Shown piece by piece: positions 36,011 through 45,535 of a stretch of 64,000 nt of DNA. A program made the translations under genes and the position numbers. Below the pieces are notes generated by a model. It was not told the DNA's origin, did no database searches, and saw nothing but the letters and a program-made list of their open reading frames with translations. Source of the DNA: Herbidospora mongoliensis (GTDB lineage: Bacteria > Actinomycetota > Actinomycetes > Streptosporangiales > Streptosporangiaceae); the NCBI RefSeq assembly GCF_001570545.1, contig NZ_BBXD01000011.1:496001-560000 (forward strand), written 5' to 3'. Every line of letters starts with the position of its first letter. Position 1 is the first letter of the stretch.

Positions 36011-36039
36011 CTGACCCAGGCTGAGAAATCCGAGCAGCA

Positions 36040-36077
36040 GCGAGCCCCCGCCGACCAACAGGTCGGCGGGGGCTCGC
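36040..36077. terminator. Strong hairpin terminator between convergent genes
   Basis: Perfect 17-bp GC-rich stem (36040-36056 with 36061-36077) and loop AACA. There is no U-run in either direction, which is usual in high-GC actinobacteria. It separates the 54-residue gene from the inositol monophosphatase gene. Confidence 0.8.
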
Positions 36078-36088
36078 GCTTCGTCGTC

Positions 36089-36898
36089 CTAGAGATCCCT
36101 CTCGGGGTTCTGGGAGAGCAGCAGGTCGTGGAGCTGGTTGAACAGCTCCGGCGCGGCGGCCAGACCCATTTCGATGTTGTACGACGTCCCGCGCAACCCC
36201 CCGACCCTCGCGCCGGCCTCCTCGGCGATCAGCCCGCCGGCTGCGTGGTCCCAGTAGTTGGTCCCGCGCTCGTAGTAGGCGTCCACCCGCCCGGCCGCCA
36301 CCGAGCACAGGTCGACCGCGCACGAGCCACCCCGGCGGATGTCCCGCACCCGGGGCAGCACCTCGGCCAGCACCTGGGCCTGGACGGCCCGGCGCCCCGC
36401 GGCGTACCCGAAGCCGGTCGCAACGAGCGCCCGGTCGAGCGCGACCCCGGTCGTGCAGGTGATCGGCCGGTCGTTCAGGAACGCCCCGCCGCCCCGGACG
36501 GCGGTGAAGACCTCCCCCATGGGCGGCACGTTGACCACACCGGCCACGATCCGCCCGTCGACCTCGACCCCGATCGACACCGACCAGGCGGGCAGGCCGT
36601 AGAGGAAGTTGACCGTCCCGTCGATGGGGTCGACGACCCAGCGCGCCTCGCCCGCACCGGGGGTGTCGCCGCCCTCCTCGCCGAGGATCGCGTCCTCGGG
36701 CCGGTTCTCCGTGATCCGGGCCCGGATCAGATCCTCGGCGGCGCGGTCGAGGGCGGTCACGACGTCGGTGGGGCTGGACTTGGTCTCCACCACTTCGGGG
36801 CGGGACGACAGCGCGGCTCGTTCGGCGAGGAGCAGGTCGCCCGCCTCGATCGCGATGCTCCGGGCGAGATCGAGGAGTTTGTCCGGGTTCAGCGGCAT
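36089..36898 (-). CDS. Inositol monophosphatase family protein
   Basis: Mg-dependent phosphatase of 269 residues, likely acting on inositol-1-phosphate (precursor supply for phosphatidylinositol and mycothiol) or a related sugar phosphate. Metal-binding motifs are present: ILGEEGGDT, WVVDPIDGTVNF and YWDHAAGGLIAEEAG. ATG 36898 lies five bases downstream of the S9 peptidase stop, so the genes may be cotranscribed. Confidence 0.93.
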   Translation of the reverse strand: MPLNPDKLLDLARSIAIEAGDLLLAERAALSSRPEVVETKSSPTDVVTALDRAAEDLIRARITENRPEDAILGEEGGDTPGAGEARWVVDPIDGTVNFLYGLPAWSVSIGVEVDGRIVAGVVNVPPMGEVFTAVRGGGAFLNDRPITCTTGVALDRALVATGFGYAAGRRAVQAQVLAEVLPRVRDIRRGGSCAVDLCSVAAGRVDAYYERGTNYWDHAAGGLIAEEAGARVGGLRGTSYNIEMGLAAAPELFNQLHDLLLSQNPERDL

Positions 36899-36902
36899 GT
36901 GA

Positions 36903-38846
36903 TCAGGCTACCGAGCCGGGCCGTCTCCATTCCTCGCCCAGGACGTGAACAGCCAGGAACGCCAGGACCGTCTCGTACCAGGCGATCGAGTTGCCGGGTT
37001 TGAGCACCCAGTGGTTCTCGTCGGGGAAGTACAGGAACTTGGCCTCGGCGCCGGTGCGCTGGAGGTCCCACCACAGGCGCAGGGCCTCCCCGATGGGGAC
37101 GCGGTAGTCCTTGTCGCCGTGGATGACCAGCATCGGGGTGGTGATCTGGTCGAGCGAGTGGTGCGGCGACAGGCGCAGGTAGCGGTCGGAGCCGGGAGGG
37201 CCGAACTCGCGCTGCCAGAAGGAGGAGACGTCGGTCGTACCGGCGAACTGGTCGAGGTTCCACAGCGAGGCGTGGGTGACGATCGCCTTGAAGCGGTCGG
37301 TGTGGCCGGCCACCCAGTTGGCCATGTAGCCGCCGAACGAGCCGCCCATGGCGGCGGTGCGGGTCTCGTCGACCTCGGGGAGCTTGCACGCGGCGTCGGT
37401 GATCGCCATCAGGTCGCCGTGGGTGACCGGGCCCCACTCGCCCCAGCCCCGGTCGATCATCGCCTGGCCGTAGCCGGTCGACATCGCCGGGTCGGGCAGC
37501 AGGACGGCGTAGCCCTTCGCGGCCATGATCCACGGGTTCCAGCGCCACGACCAGTCGTTCCAGCTGTTCACCGGGCCGCCGTGGATCCACAGCAGCAGCG
37601 GGGCCGGCCGCTCGGAGACGGGCAGCACGAGCCAGGCGCGGATCTCGGTGCCGTCGTCGGCGACGGCGAAGACCTCGGTGAGGGTGCCGGGCACGTCGAG
37701 GACGGGGGTCGGGGCGGGGAGGGTGACGTAAGCGCCGTAGGCGTCGCCGGCGTCGCGGGTGATCTTCGCCGGCAGGTGGGGGCTGTCGATCGCGCCGCGC
37801 AGAGCGTAGATGGTCCCGTCGGGGGCGACGTTCAGCTCGGCGTAGGCGCCGTCGTCGAGGGTGATCCGGCTCCACTCGCCGCCGAGGGACACGTGGAAGA
37901 TCGGGCGGCGGCCCCCATGGTCGGCGGAGACGTACAGGGAGGTCGAGTCGGGAGCCCAGGCGATGGAGGCGGCGCCCTCCCCGAGCGGGTGCTGCTCGCC
38001 TGTCTTGAGGTCGACGAGCCAGAGCTCGACGCGGCCCGAGACCGTCTCCGAGGTGATGCGCTCGCGGTGGCAGACGACGTGGCCGCCGTCGGGCGAGATC
38101 ACGACCGGGCCCTCGAAGTCGAAGCCGTCGTCCGAGGCCAGGATCCGGCGCTCGCCGGCGGTGAGAGCGACCAGGCGGTTGCGGTGTTCGCCGTCGGCGA
38201 CGTTCTCCCGCCACGTGGTGATCACGGTCGCACCGTCGGGGGTGACGTCGAAGGCGGCCCGGTGGAGGGCGTCGCCCACGTCGGGGGTTAGCTCGCCGTG
38301 CTCCACGGAGAAGAACCGGGGGTGGGCCGGGCCGATGTCGTGGTCCCAGAAGCGGACCGGGTAGCCCTCGTGGAGGATCGCGGTGATCCCGGCCTCTTCG
38401 CGTTCCTTGCGGCGGTCCTTCTCGGTGTCCTGGTCGCCGGGGAGCACGTCGGAGACGTACACGATCGAGGAACCGCCGGTCTTCACGCCGGCGATGCCAC
38501 CGGGGCGGGTGGCCAGGCGGCGGGGCTCGCCGGACTTCGGCAGCAGCCACAGGGCCGGTTTGTCGTTGTCGTCCTTCTCGGTGGGGTCGGGGCGGGCGGA
38601 GACGAAGAGCAGGTCGCCGCCTGCGGTGAAGACCGCGCCGCCCTCCCCCTTCGCCGACCGGGTCAGCCGGGTCGCCTCGCCGCCGGGCTCGAGAGGGATG
38701 TCGTAGAGCGCGGTGCCGTAGGACTTCTTGTCGGGGTTCAGGGACTGCGTGACAGCGACGAGCCGGGAGCCGTCGGGGGCCAGGCGCAGCGAGGCCGTCC
38801 GGGGGACGGCGACGTAGTCACGCACATCCTGGAAGATCGAGCTCAT
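36903..38846 (-). CDS. S9 family peptidase (prolyl oligopeptidase / acylaminoacyl-peptidase type)
   Basis: 647-residue cytoplasmic serine peptidase. The N-terminal ~380 residues form a WD40-like beta-propeller (repeated VVISPDGGHVV-type blades); the C-terminal alpha/beta-hydrolase domain carries the nucleophile S503 in GGSFGGYM, with acid and histidine in HGDKDYRVP and PDENHWVLKP. No signal peptide is seen. Divergent from the ferrochelatase gene, 30 bases apart. Confidence 0.93.
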   Translation of the reverse strand: MSSIFQDVRDYVAVPRTASLRLAPDGSRLVAVTQSLNPDKKSYGTALYDIPLEPGGEATRLTRSAKGEGGAVFTAGGDLLFVSARPDPTEKDDNDKPALWLLPKSGEPRRLATRPGGIAGVKTGGSSIVYVSDVLPGDQDTEKDRRKEREEAGITAILHEGYPVRFWDHDIGPAHPRFFSVEHGELTPDVGDALHRAAFDVTPDGATVITTWRENVADGEHRNRLVALTAGERRILASDDGFDFEGPVVISPDGGHVVCHRERITSETVSGRVELWLVDLKTGEQHPLGEGAASIAWAPDSTSLYVSADHGGRRPIFHVSLGGEWSRITLDDGAYAELNVAPDGTIYALRGAIDSPHLPAKITRDAGDAYGAYVTLPAPTPVLDVPGTLTEVFAVADDGTEIRAWLVLPVSERPAPLLLWIHGGPVNSWNDWSWRWNPWIMAAKGYAVLLPDPAMSTGYGQAMIDRGWGEWGPVTHGDLMAITDAACKLPEVDETRTAAMGGSFGGYMANWVAGHTDRFKAIVTHASLWNLDQFAGTTDVSSFWQREFGPPGSDRYLRLSPHHSLDQITTPMLVIHGDKDYRVPIGEALRLWWDLQRTGAEAKFLYFPDENHWVLKPGNSIAWYETVLAFLAVHVLGEEWRRPGSVA

Positions 38847-38876
38847 TCGTCGAACCTACCCCCCTAAGCTGGGCAC

Positions 38877-39866
38877 ATGGGGAACTACGACGCGGTGGTC
38901 GTGCTGTCGTTCGGCGGGCCTGAACGGCCGGAAGACGTGCTCCCGTTCCTGGAGAACGTGGTGCGCGGGCGGGGGGTGCCGCGCGAGCGGCTGCTGGAGG
39001 TGGAGGCCCACTACCAGGCGATGGGCGGGGCCAGCCCGATCAACGACCAGAACCGGGCGCTGGTCGCCGAGCTGCGCGAGGTCCTCGACCTGCCGGTCTA
39101 CTGGGGCAACCGCAACTGGCACCCCTTCCTGGAGGAGACCGTCGCCCAGATGAAGGCCGACGGCATCCGGCGGGCGGCGGCGTTCGCGACGGCGGCCACG
39201 GCGTCCTATTCGAGCTGCCGGCAATACCGTGAGGACATCTCCCGGGCCGCCGCGGCGGTGCCCGGCGGGCCCGAGCTGATCAAGATGCGCCACTTCTACG
39301 ACCATCCGGGGTTCGTCGCGGCCATGGTCGACCGCACCCGCGCGGCCCTCGACGAGGTGGGCCACGACGCCCGGCTGGTCTTCACGGCCCACTCGATCCC
39401 GGTGTCGATGGCGTCGTCGGCCGGGCCCCGGGGCAACGGCTACGAGCGCCAGCTGCGGGAGTCCTCCGCGCTGGTCGCCGACGAGGTCGGGGCGGCCGAG
39501 TTCGACCTGGTGTGGCAGAGCCGCAGCGGCCCGCCGCAGATCCCGTGGCTGGAGCCCGACGTCTGCGACCACCTGGAGACCCTCCACGCGAAGGGCGTCG
39601 AGTCGGTCGTGCTGGTGCCGATCGGGTTCGTCTCCGACCACATGGAGGTCCTCTACGACCTCGACGTGGAGGCGCGGACGCTCACCGACGAGCTGGGCAT
39701 GCGGATGGCCCGCGCGGGCACGGCGGGCACCCACCCGAGGTTCGTCGAGATGATCCGCGACCTGGTGAACGAGCCCGAGCCGACCTCCTGCCCGGTGGCC
39801 TGCTGCCCGGCTCCGGTCAGGCCGATGTCAGGGGTACGCCCGGGCGTAGGCCCCGGCGAGTCCTAG
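38877..39866 (+). CDS. cpfC: Ferrochelatase, coproporphyrin type
   Basis: Inserts Fe2+ into coproporphyrin III in the actinobacterial haem pathway (formerly named hemH). 329 residues. Visible: VVLSFGGPERPEDVLPFL at the N-terminus, YWGNRNWHPF, FTAHSIPVSM with the metal-channel histidine, and VLVPIGFVSDHMEVLYDLD. The C-terminal SCPVACCPAP holds the clustered cysteines that bind a [2Fe-2S] centre in actinobacterial enzymes. The last 39 bases overlap the convergent transglycosylase gene. Confidence 0.94.
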   Translation: MGNYDAVVVLSFGGPERPEDVLPFLENVVRGRGVPRERLLEVEAHYQAMGGASPINDQNRALVAELREVLDLPVYWGNRNWHPFLEETVAQMKADGIRRAAAFATAATASYSSCRQYREDISRAAAAVPGGPELIKMRHFYDHPGFVAAMVDRTRAALDEVGHDARLVFTAHSIPVSMASSAGPRGNGYERQLRESSALVADEVGAAEFDLVWQSRSGPPQIPWLEPDVCDHLETLHAKGVESVVLVPIGFVSDHMEVLYDLDVEARTLTDELGMRMARAGTAGTHPRFVEMIRDLVNEPEPTSCPVACCPAPVRPMSGVRPGVGPGES

Positions 39867-40973
39867 CACCTTGTCGACGTAGTCCCACGAGTGGTTGTAG
39901 GCCCACACGGCCTTCCTGAGCGCCTCGCCGCCCCCGGCGGCGCCGGTGGCGCACAGGTAGTTGGCCGCGCCGGGCACGGCGTCGTAGGCGCTCCAGATGT
40001 CGGCGGTCCCGTCGCCGTCGCCGTCGACGCCGTAGGACCGCCAGGTGGCCGGCATGAACTGCATCGGGCCGAGCGCCCCGGCCGACGACGGGCCGTTGTT
40101 GCGGCCGTGGCTGCTCTCGACCTGGCCGATCGCGGCGAGGACCGTCCATGACAATCCGGGGCAGACGGCGGCCGAGCGCTGGTAGAGCTCCAGGTAGCTC
40201 TCTGGACGGCCGACCAGGGTCTGCTTGTTAGGGGCGGCGTTCCGTTCGGCGGGCTGCTCCTTCACCACCCCGATCGGGACGACGCTGGAGCCCGTCCCCA
40301 TCAGCTTGCGCACCCGCGGCCCGCTGACGTCCTCGCCGTGCACGAGCACGACCACGCCGTCGGAGAAGCCGAGCCGCTCGCCGAGGTCCTTGGAGATCAG
40401 GCCGTCGATGTTCGGGAAGCCGAGCGCGGCCGAGGCGGCGATGCGCAGGCGGGGGCCGTTGTCGACCTGGTACTCCTCCCCCAGCACCATGCCGAGCCGC
40501 TTCATGACGGCCGGGTCGGCGACCACCTCGCCGCGCGCGATCGCGCTCCACACCTCAGGGTGCTCGGCGACCGGCTTCGGCGTCCACGACCGGAACTGGG
40601 CCGGTTCGACCGCGAGCAGCTGCAGCGGATGGCCCGACAGTTTCACCCCGCCGCCCGCGACGAGGGCGACCTTCTGGACGTGTTTCACCTTGGCGATGCG
40701 CAGCACCGTCTCCTGCGGCACCGGCCGCGGCGCGATGCCGAGCAGCTGCGGCGGGGTCGTCTGGATGCCCGGCCCGCCGATGGAGGGCGGCGCGGTGGGG
40801 ATGACCTGACCGGGGACGAGGTTCGGCACGTTCTCGCTGGACACCGGCCTGCCGTTGTCCGCGCCGAGGAGGAACACACCGCCGGTGGTGACCGTCACCA
40901 CGATGGTCGCGGCGAGCCCGGCCACCACCGCGAGAAGCGGCGTGAACCGGGGATGACGGAGAGCCCTGTTCAC
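39828..40973 (-). CDS. Lytic transglycosylase-domain protein with a MacB-like middle region
   Basis: 381 residues, exported. An N-terminal anchor (LLAVVAGLAATIVVTVTTGGVFLL) and a Pro linker (~40-75) precede a region (~90-230) with VKHVQKVALVAGGGVKL and VMKRLGMVLGEEYQV that looks like the extracytoplasmic core of MacB/FtsX-type permeases. The C-terminal SLT/lytic transglycosylase domain has the catalytic Glu in IGQVESSHGRNN, followed by SSAGALGPMQFMPATW and a calcium-like DGDGDGTADI loop. It likely cleaves peptidoglycan glycan strands. Start GTG 40973. Confidence 0.85.
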   Translation of the reverse strand: MNRALRHPRFTPLLAVVAGLAATIVVTVTTGGVFLLGADNGRPVSSENVPNLVPGQVIPTAPPSIGGPGIQTTPPQLLGIAPRPVPQETVLRIAKVKHVQKVALVAGGGVKLSGHPLQLLAVEPAQFRSWTPKPVAEHPEVWSAIARGEVVADPAVMKRLGMVLGEEYQVDNGPRLRIAASAALGFPNIDGLISKDLGERLGFSDGVVVLVHGEDVSGPRVRKLMGTGSSVVPIGVVKEQPAERNAAPNKQTLVGRPESYLELYQRSAAVCPGLSWTVLAAIGQVESSHGRNNGPSSAGALGPMQFMPATWRSYGVDGDGDGTADIWSAYDAVPGAANYLCATGAAGGGEALRKAVWAYNHSWDYVDKVLGLAGAYARAYP

Positions 40974-41148
40974 GTTGATACCTTATCGACCGGAAACTCA
41001 CTTGCCATCAAGGCTGGCCGTGAGACAAGGTCGGAAGAGTTTCAAGGGGATCAGCAGTAGTCGTCCGCGTGCCATCACACCGAGTCCCCCATGGCCGCAG
41101 CCGTAACGGTTCGCCCGGACGCGTTTGTTCGGGTTGAGGTCTGCTCTC

Positions 41149-42351
41149 ATGCGTACGTATCGGGGTCTGTTCCGCACGCCAGGTGCGAAGGGCTTCGTCC
41201 TCTCAGGGTTCGTCGGGCGCATCCCCATGTCCATGCTGGGCATCGGGATCACGCTGCTCGTCCAGCACGTCACCGGATCCATCGCGACGGCCGGCGCGGT
41301 CACGGCCGTCTTCGCTCTCTCCACCGCCGTCGGGGCGCCCGTCATGGGGCGGCTGAGCGACCGCTTCGGCCAGGCGAAGGTCGCGGTGCCCGCCGTGCTC
41401 GCCCACGGGAGCGCGCTGGTGGCGCTGATGCTGCTGGCCGGCGCCGGGGCGCCGATCTGGACGCTGTTCGCCGCCGCCGTCCTCGCGGGCATGGCGGCGG
41501 TGCAGCTCGGGTCGATGGTGCGGGCCCGGTGGTCCCATCTGCTCGACGACCCGGCGAAGCTGCACACCGCGTTCTCGTTCGAGTCGGTCGCCGACGAGCT
41601 CATCTTCGTCTCCGGTCCTGCCTTCACCGCTGTGGTGGCCACGTCGCTGAACGTGTACGCCGGGCTCATCGTCGCCGTCGTCCTGGCGGTGTCCGGCACG
41701 ACCGCCTTCGCGCTGTTCAAGGCCAGTCAGCCGCCGATCGTCCGGGTGCGCGAGCACCGGGGCTCCCCGATCGCGATCCCGGGCGTGGCGCTGCTGTCGG
41801 TCGTGCTGCTCGGCATGGGCGCCGTGTTCGGCACGGTCGACATCGTCACGGTGGCCTTCGCCCAGGAGCACGGCAACAACGGCGTGGCCGGGCTGCTGCT
41901 CGCCTCGTTCAGCGCCGGGTCGATGGTCTCGGGTCTCTGGTACGGCTCACGCGCCTGGAAGCTCACCCTGCGCAGCAGGTTCGTGCGCGGCCTCGGCGTG
42001 TTCGCCGTCGGCCTGACCCCGATCGTGCTGATCGGCGAGCTGGCCCCGATGGCGGTCGCGCTGTTCTTCGCCGGTCTGGCCATCTCGCCCACCCTGATCA
42101 CCAGCTTCTCGCTGATCGAGCGGATGGTCCCGGCCCCGCAGCTCAACGAGGGCATGTCGTGGCTGTCGACGTCGATCGGGTTCGGCGTGGCGATCGGCGC
42201 CTGGGCCGGCGGGCACCTGGCGGAGACGTTCGGCGCCTCCAACGCGTACGGTTTCGCGTACGGGTGCGCCCTGCTGGCGGCCGTGGTCGGTCTGGTCGGT
42301 TCGAGCGCGCTGCGGACGCCGGTGGTTTCTGAGTATCGTTCACATTCATGA
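41149..42351 (+). CDS. MFS transporter
   Basis: 400-residue permease with about 12 helices. The MFS motif GAPVMGRLSDRFGQAKV lies between TM2 and TM3, and a weaker copy falls in the second half. It resembles putative drug/metabolite exporters; substrate unknown. ATG 41149 has GAGGT upstream at good spacing. The stop overlaps the start of the oxidase gene by four bases, so the two are coupled, suggesting a shared metabolite. Confidence 0.85.
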   Translation: MRTYRGLFRTPGAKGFVLSGFVGRIPMSMLGIGITLLVQHVTGSIATAGAVTAVFALSTAVGAPVMGRLSDRFGQAKVAVPAVLAHGSALVALMLLAGAGAPIWTLFAAAVLAGMAAVQLGSMVRARWSHLLDDPAKLHTAFSFESVADELIFVSGPAFTAVVATSLNVYAGLIVAVVLAVSGTTAFALFKASQPPIVRVREHRGSPIAIPGVALLSVVLLGMGAVFGTVDIVTVAFAQEHGNNGVAGLLLASFSAGSMVSGLWYGSRAWKLTLRSRFVRGLGVFAVGLTPIVLIGELAPMAVALFFAGLAISPTLITSFSLIERMVPAPQLNEGMSWLSTSIGFGVAIGAWAGGHLAETFGASNAYGFAYGCALLAAVVGLVGSSALRTPVVSEYRSHS

Positions 42352-43625
42352 CGTTCACGAACTGGGCGGGCAACCAGTCGATCACCCCGGCTGAGACGCG
42401 TACGCCGAGTTCACCCGCCGAGGTCGCCGAGGCCGTGCGTGACGCCCGGCGGCAGGGCCTGAAGGTCCGCATGATCGGCACGGGCCACTCCTTCACCGGG
42501 GTGGCCCTCACCGACGGGATCCTGCTGCGGCCCGAGAGCCTGACCGGGATCCTGTCGTTCGGCGACGGCACCGTCACCGTGGCCGCCGGCACGCCGATCC
42601 ACGTGCTGAACGTCGAACTCGACCGGCGCGGGCTGGCCCTGGCCAACATGGGCGACATCACCGCCCAGACCGTGGCGGGGGCGATCCAGACCGGCACCCA
42701 CGGCAGCGGCCGCTCGATCGGCGGGCTGGCCGACCAGGTGACCGAGCTCGAACTCGTGCTCGCCGACGGCTCGCTGGTCACCGTCTCCGAGGGCGACCTG
42801 TTCGACGCGGCCCGGGTCGGGCTGGGGGCGCTGGGCGTGCTGACGGCGGTGACGTTCCGGGTGGAGCCCGCGTTCCTGCTGCACAGCCGCCGGGAGCCGA
42901 TGACGTTCGGGGCGATCCTGGACGCGCTCGACACGTTCACCCTGGAGAACGAGCACCTCGACTTCTTCTGGTTCCCGCACACCGACCGGTGCCTGGTGAA
43001 ACGCAACAACCGGGCGACGGGCGGGCAGCACACGCCCGGCCGGTTCCGGACCTGGGTCGACGAGGTCGTCGTGGAGAACCGGCTGTTCGAGGTCACCAAC
43101 CGCATGGGCGCGCGGTTCCCCGCGGTCATCCCGCCGATCAACCGGCTCTCCGGGCTGGTGCTCGGGGCGTCGGAGAGCGCGGACACCGCGTACAAGGTCT
43201 TCACCAGCGTGCGCGACGTGAAGTTCCTGGAGATGGAGTACGGCATTCCGCGCCGCCATCTGGCGCGGGCCCTCCGTGAGGTGCGCGACCTGATGGACCG
43301 GTCGCCGTGGCGGATCACGTTCCCGGTGGAGGTGCGGGTCACGCCGCCCTCGACGGCCTGGCTGTCGACCGCCCACGACCGGGACACCGCGTACATCGCC
43401 TGCCACGTCTACCACCGGACCCCGAACCCCGCCTACTTCGCGGCGGTCGAGGAGATCATGGCCGGGCTGGGCGGACGCCCCCACTGGGGCAAGTTGCACA
43501 ACCAGGACTACGAATATCTTTCGCGGGTATATCCCCGTTTCTCCGACTTTGTGTCCCTACGCAACCGGCTCGATCCGGACCGTCTCTTCGGCAACGCCTA
43601 CCTGGACCGTGTCCTGGGCGGCTAG
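42348..43625 (+). CDS. FAD-linked sugar-lactone oxidase (D-arabinono-1,4-lactone oxidase family)
   Basis: 425 residues. N-terminal FAD-binding (PCMH) domain with RMIGTGHSFTGVALTDGILL; the histidine of GHS is the usual covalent FAD attachment point in the family. GNMGDITAQTVAGAIQTGTHGSG-like stretch follows. The C-terminal ALO domain ends with the HWGK motif (GGRPHWGKLHNQDYEYL). It probably oxidises an aldonolactone or alditol to an ascorbate-like or aldose product. Start overlaps the MFS stop. Confidence 0.92.
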   Translation: MTFTNWAGNQSITPAETRTPSSPAEVAEAVRDARRQGLKVRMIGTGHSFTGVALTDGILLRPESLTGILSFGDGTVTVAAGTPIHVLNVELDRRGLALANMGDITAQTVAGAIQTGTHGSGRSIGGLADQVTELELVLADGSLVTVSEGDLFDAARVGLGALGVLTAVTFRVEPAFLLHSRREPMTFGAILDALDTFTLENEHLDFFWFPHTDRCLVKRNNRATGGQHTPGRFRTWVDEVVVENRLFEVTNRMGARFPAVIPPINRLSGLVLGASESADTAYKVFTSVRDVKFLEMEYGIPRRHLARALREVRDLMDRSPWRITFPVEVRVTPPSTAWLSTAHDRDTAYIACHVYHRTPNPAYFAAVEEIMAGLGGRPHWGKLHNQDYEYLSRVYPRFSDFVSLRNRLDPDRLFGNAYLDRVLGG

Positions 43626-43882
43626 TTCTCTGTCGAGTTGACCCAAGTTCACCTCCATCGGGTACGTCAACCGGGAGAATCCGACGAGGACCCCGAACCG
43701 CTTGCTGAACCAGCCTGTCTATAGCAGGGTGAACGCGACAAATGTGACCGGCGTCATGTCGCCTCCGCAGCCCCTGGAGAAGGCGATGTTCGGACATGCC
43801 GGGTACGGTGCTTGGAAGGCAACCGGCTCACGCGAGAGACTCAAGGGTCCGGGGGAAGATTCAGCACGACGAAGGGACTCGC

Positions 43883-45526
43883 ATGCAGGAGCTCCGTCTC
43901 GTCGCGGTGAGTGAGGACGGCACTTACCTCGTCCTGGCCACGGCCGGGAGGGGTACCCGCTTCACGCTGCCCGTCGACGACCGGCTCCGCGCTGCCGTCC
44001 GCGGCAACTTCTCCCGTCTCGGTCAATTTGAGATCGAAGTGGAGAGCCCGTTGCGCCCCAAGGAGATCCAGGCCCGCATCCGTGCCGGTGAGACCGCCGA
44101 GGAGATCGCCGCCACGGCGGGCATCCCGGTCGAGCGAGTTCGCTGGTTCGAGGGGCCGGTGCTCCAGGAACGCGAATACATCGCCCAGCAGGCCCAGCGA
44201 GTCGCCGTCCGCCTCCCCGGCGAGACGGCCGCCCGGCCCACGCTCGGCGAACTGGTCGCCGAACGTCTCACCCGGCGCGGCGTCCCCGTCGACGAGATCG
44301 ACTGGGACTCCTGCAAGCGCGACGACAACCTGTGGCGCATCAAGCTCGGTTACGTCTGGAACGGCCACACCCGCCACGCCGAGTGGCTCTTCGACCCCCG
44401 CCGCCGCCACGTCTCCCCCTACGACGACGAGGCGATGCGCCTGTCGGCCGACGACTACGTCGACCCCCAGGCCGAAGACACGACGGTGCGCCCGTTCGTG
44501 CCCCGAATAGCGGGCAAACTCGCTCCGGTTCCGCCGCCCGACTACGACTACGACATGGCCGAGCCCTCGCCGTTAAGGGTCGCCCCCAACGGCAACCTGC
44601 CCGACCACTTCTCGCCGCGCTTCACCCCCGAGCCTCCCTCTCTCCCGGCCGCCTTCCACGAGCCTCCCGACGTCCGGCCGGCCCACGTCGAGCCGCCCCG
44701 CGCTCCCGCGCCCCAGAACTACGCGACGCCTGAGCCGCCGGTCAGCGCACCGCCGCCCCAGGAACCGCGATACGCGCCCGAGCCGCAGGTCGCCGCGCCC
44801 ACGTCTCAGTCAACCCACTATTACGTCACGCCGGAACCGCAGGTCACCGCACCCGCGCCCCAGCAGCCGCAGCAGGAGGCGGCCGAGAAGCCGGAACCGC
44901 AGGCCGTCGCGCCCGTCGTGCCGGAGACCCGGCCCGAGCCGGCCCCCGAACCGGAGGCGGCCGACGTCTCCGCGTCGGCCGAGTCGCCGGAGCCGCCGGT
45001 CGACGCACCTGTCGCGGAGTCGCGTCCGGTCACGCCCGAAACGCAGGCCGACCCGGCAGTGCAGGAGGCCCGTCCGGCCGCATCCGAGCCGAAGGCCGCC
45101 GAGCCCGCGGCCGAGCCGGTCGCGCCGGAGCCCGAGGCCGCCCCGGCGGCGGAAGACCGTCCCGCCGCCCCGGTCGTGGACCGTGCCGTTGAAGAGGCGG
45201 CGCCCTTCGTCGCGCCCGAGGCACCGACCGTGGTTCCGCAGCAGGCCGCACCGGCGGCTTCGCCCGAGCCGGTCGCCGAGGAGTCCGAGGAATCGCCCAC
45301 GCCGGCGGTCATGCCGAAGACGGTCAAGCCCCGGACCGGGCCGCCGCAGGCCAAGCCGCCCGCGCAGCGGCCCGCGCCGAAAGAGGACAAGTCGGCCGAG
45401 CCGGTGCCCGCGGGCGCCGCGCCCGCTCCGGCGCCCAAGCCCGCTCCGCGCCGCAAGTCGCGGGCGCGACGGGCGTCCGTCCCGTCGTGGGACGAGATCA
45501 TGTTCGGGGCGCCCAAGCAGGACTAG
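43883..45526 (+). CDS. sepH: Septation protein SepH
   Basis: Actinobacterial cell-division protein that stimulates FtsZ assembly; 547 residues. The N-terminal ~170 residues are the conserved DUF3071 domain with a helix-turn-helix (MQELRLVAVSEDGTYLVLAT, ETAEEIAATAGIPVERVRW, WRIKLGYVWNGHTRHAEWLFD). The rest is a long low-complexity linker rich in Pro, Glu and Ala, ending in a conserved basic tip RRKSRARRASVPSWDEIMFG, typical of SepH. ATG 43883 has GAAGGGA upstream. The upstream 257 bases carry no gene I can support. Confidence 0.95.
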   Translation: MQELRLVAVSEDGTYLVLATAGRGTRFTLPVDDRLRAAVRGNFSRLGQFEIEVESPLRPKEIQARIRAGETAEEIAATAGIPVERVRWFEGPVLQEREYIAQQAQRVAVRLPGETAARPTLGELVAERLTRRGVPVDEIDWDSCKRDDNLWRIKLGYVWNGHTRHAEWLFDPRRRHVSPYDDEAMRLSADDYVDPQAEDTTVRPFVPRIAGKLAPVPPPDYDYDMAEPSPLRVAPNGNLPDHFSPRFTPEPPSLPAAFHEPPDVRPAHVEPPRAPAPQNYATPEPPVSAPPPQEPRYAPEPQVAAPTSQSTHYYVTPEPQVTAPAPQQPQQEAAEKPEPQAVAPVVPETRPEPAPEPEAADVSASAESPEPPVDAPVAESRPVTPETQADPAVQEARPAASEPKAAEPAAEPVAPEPEAAPAAEDRPAAPVVDRAVEEAAPFVAPEAPTVVPQQAAPAASPEPVAEESEESPTPAVMPKTVKPRTGPPQAKPPAQRPAPKEDKSAEPVPAGAAPAPAPKPAPRRKSRARRASVPSWDEIMFGAPKQD

Positions 45527-45535
45527 CGCCTCGGG

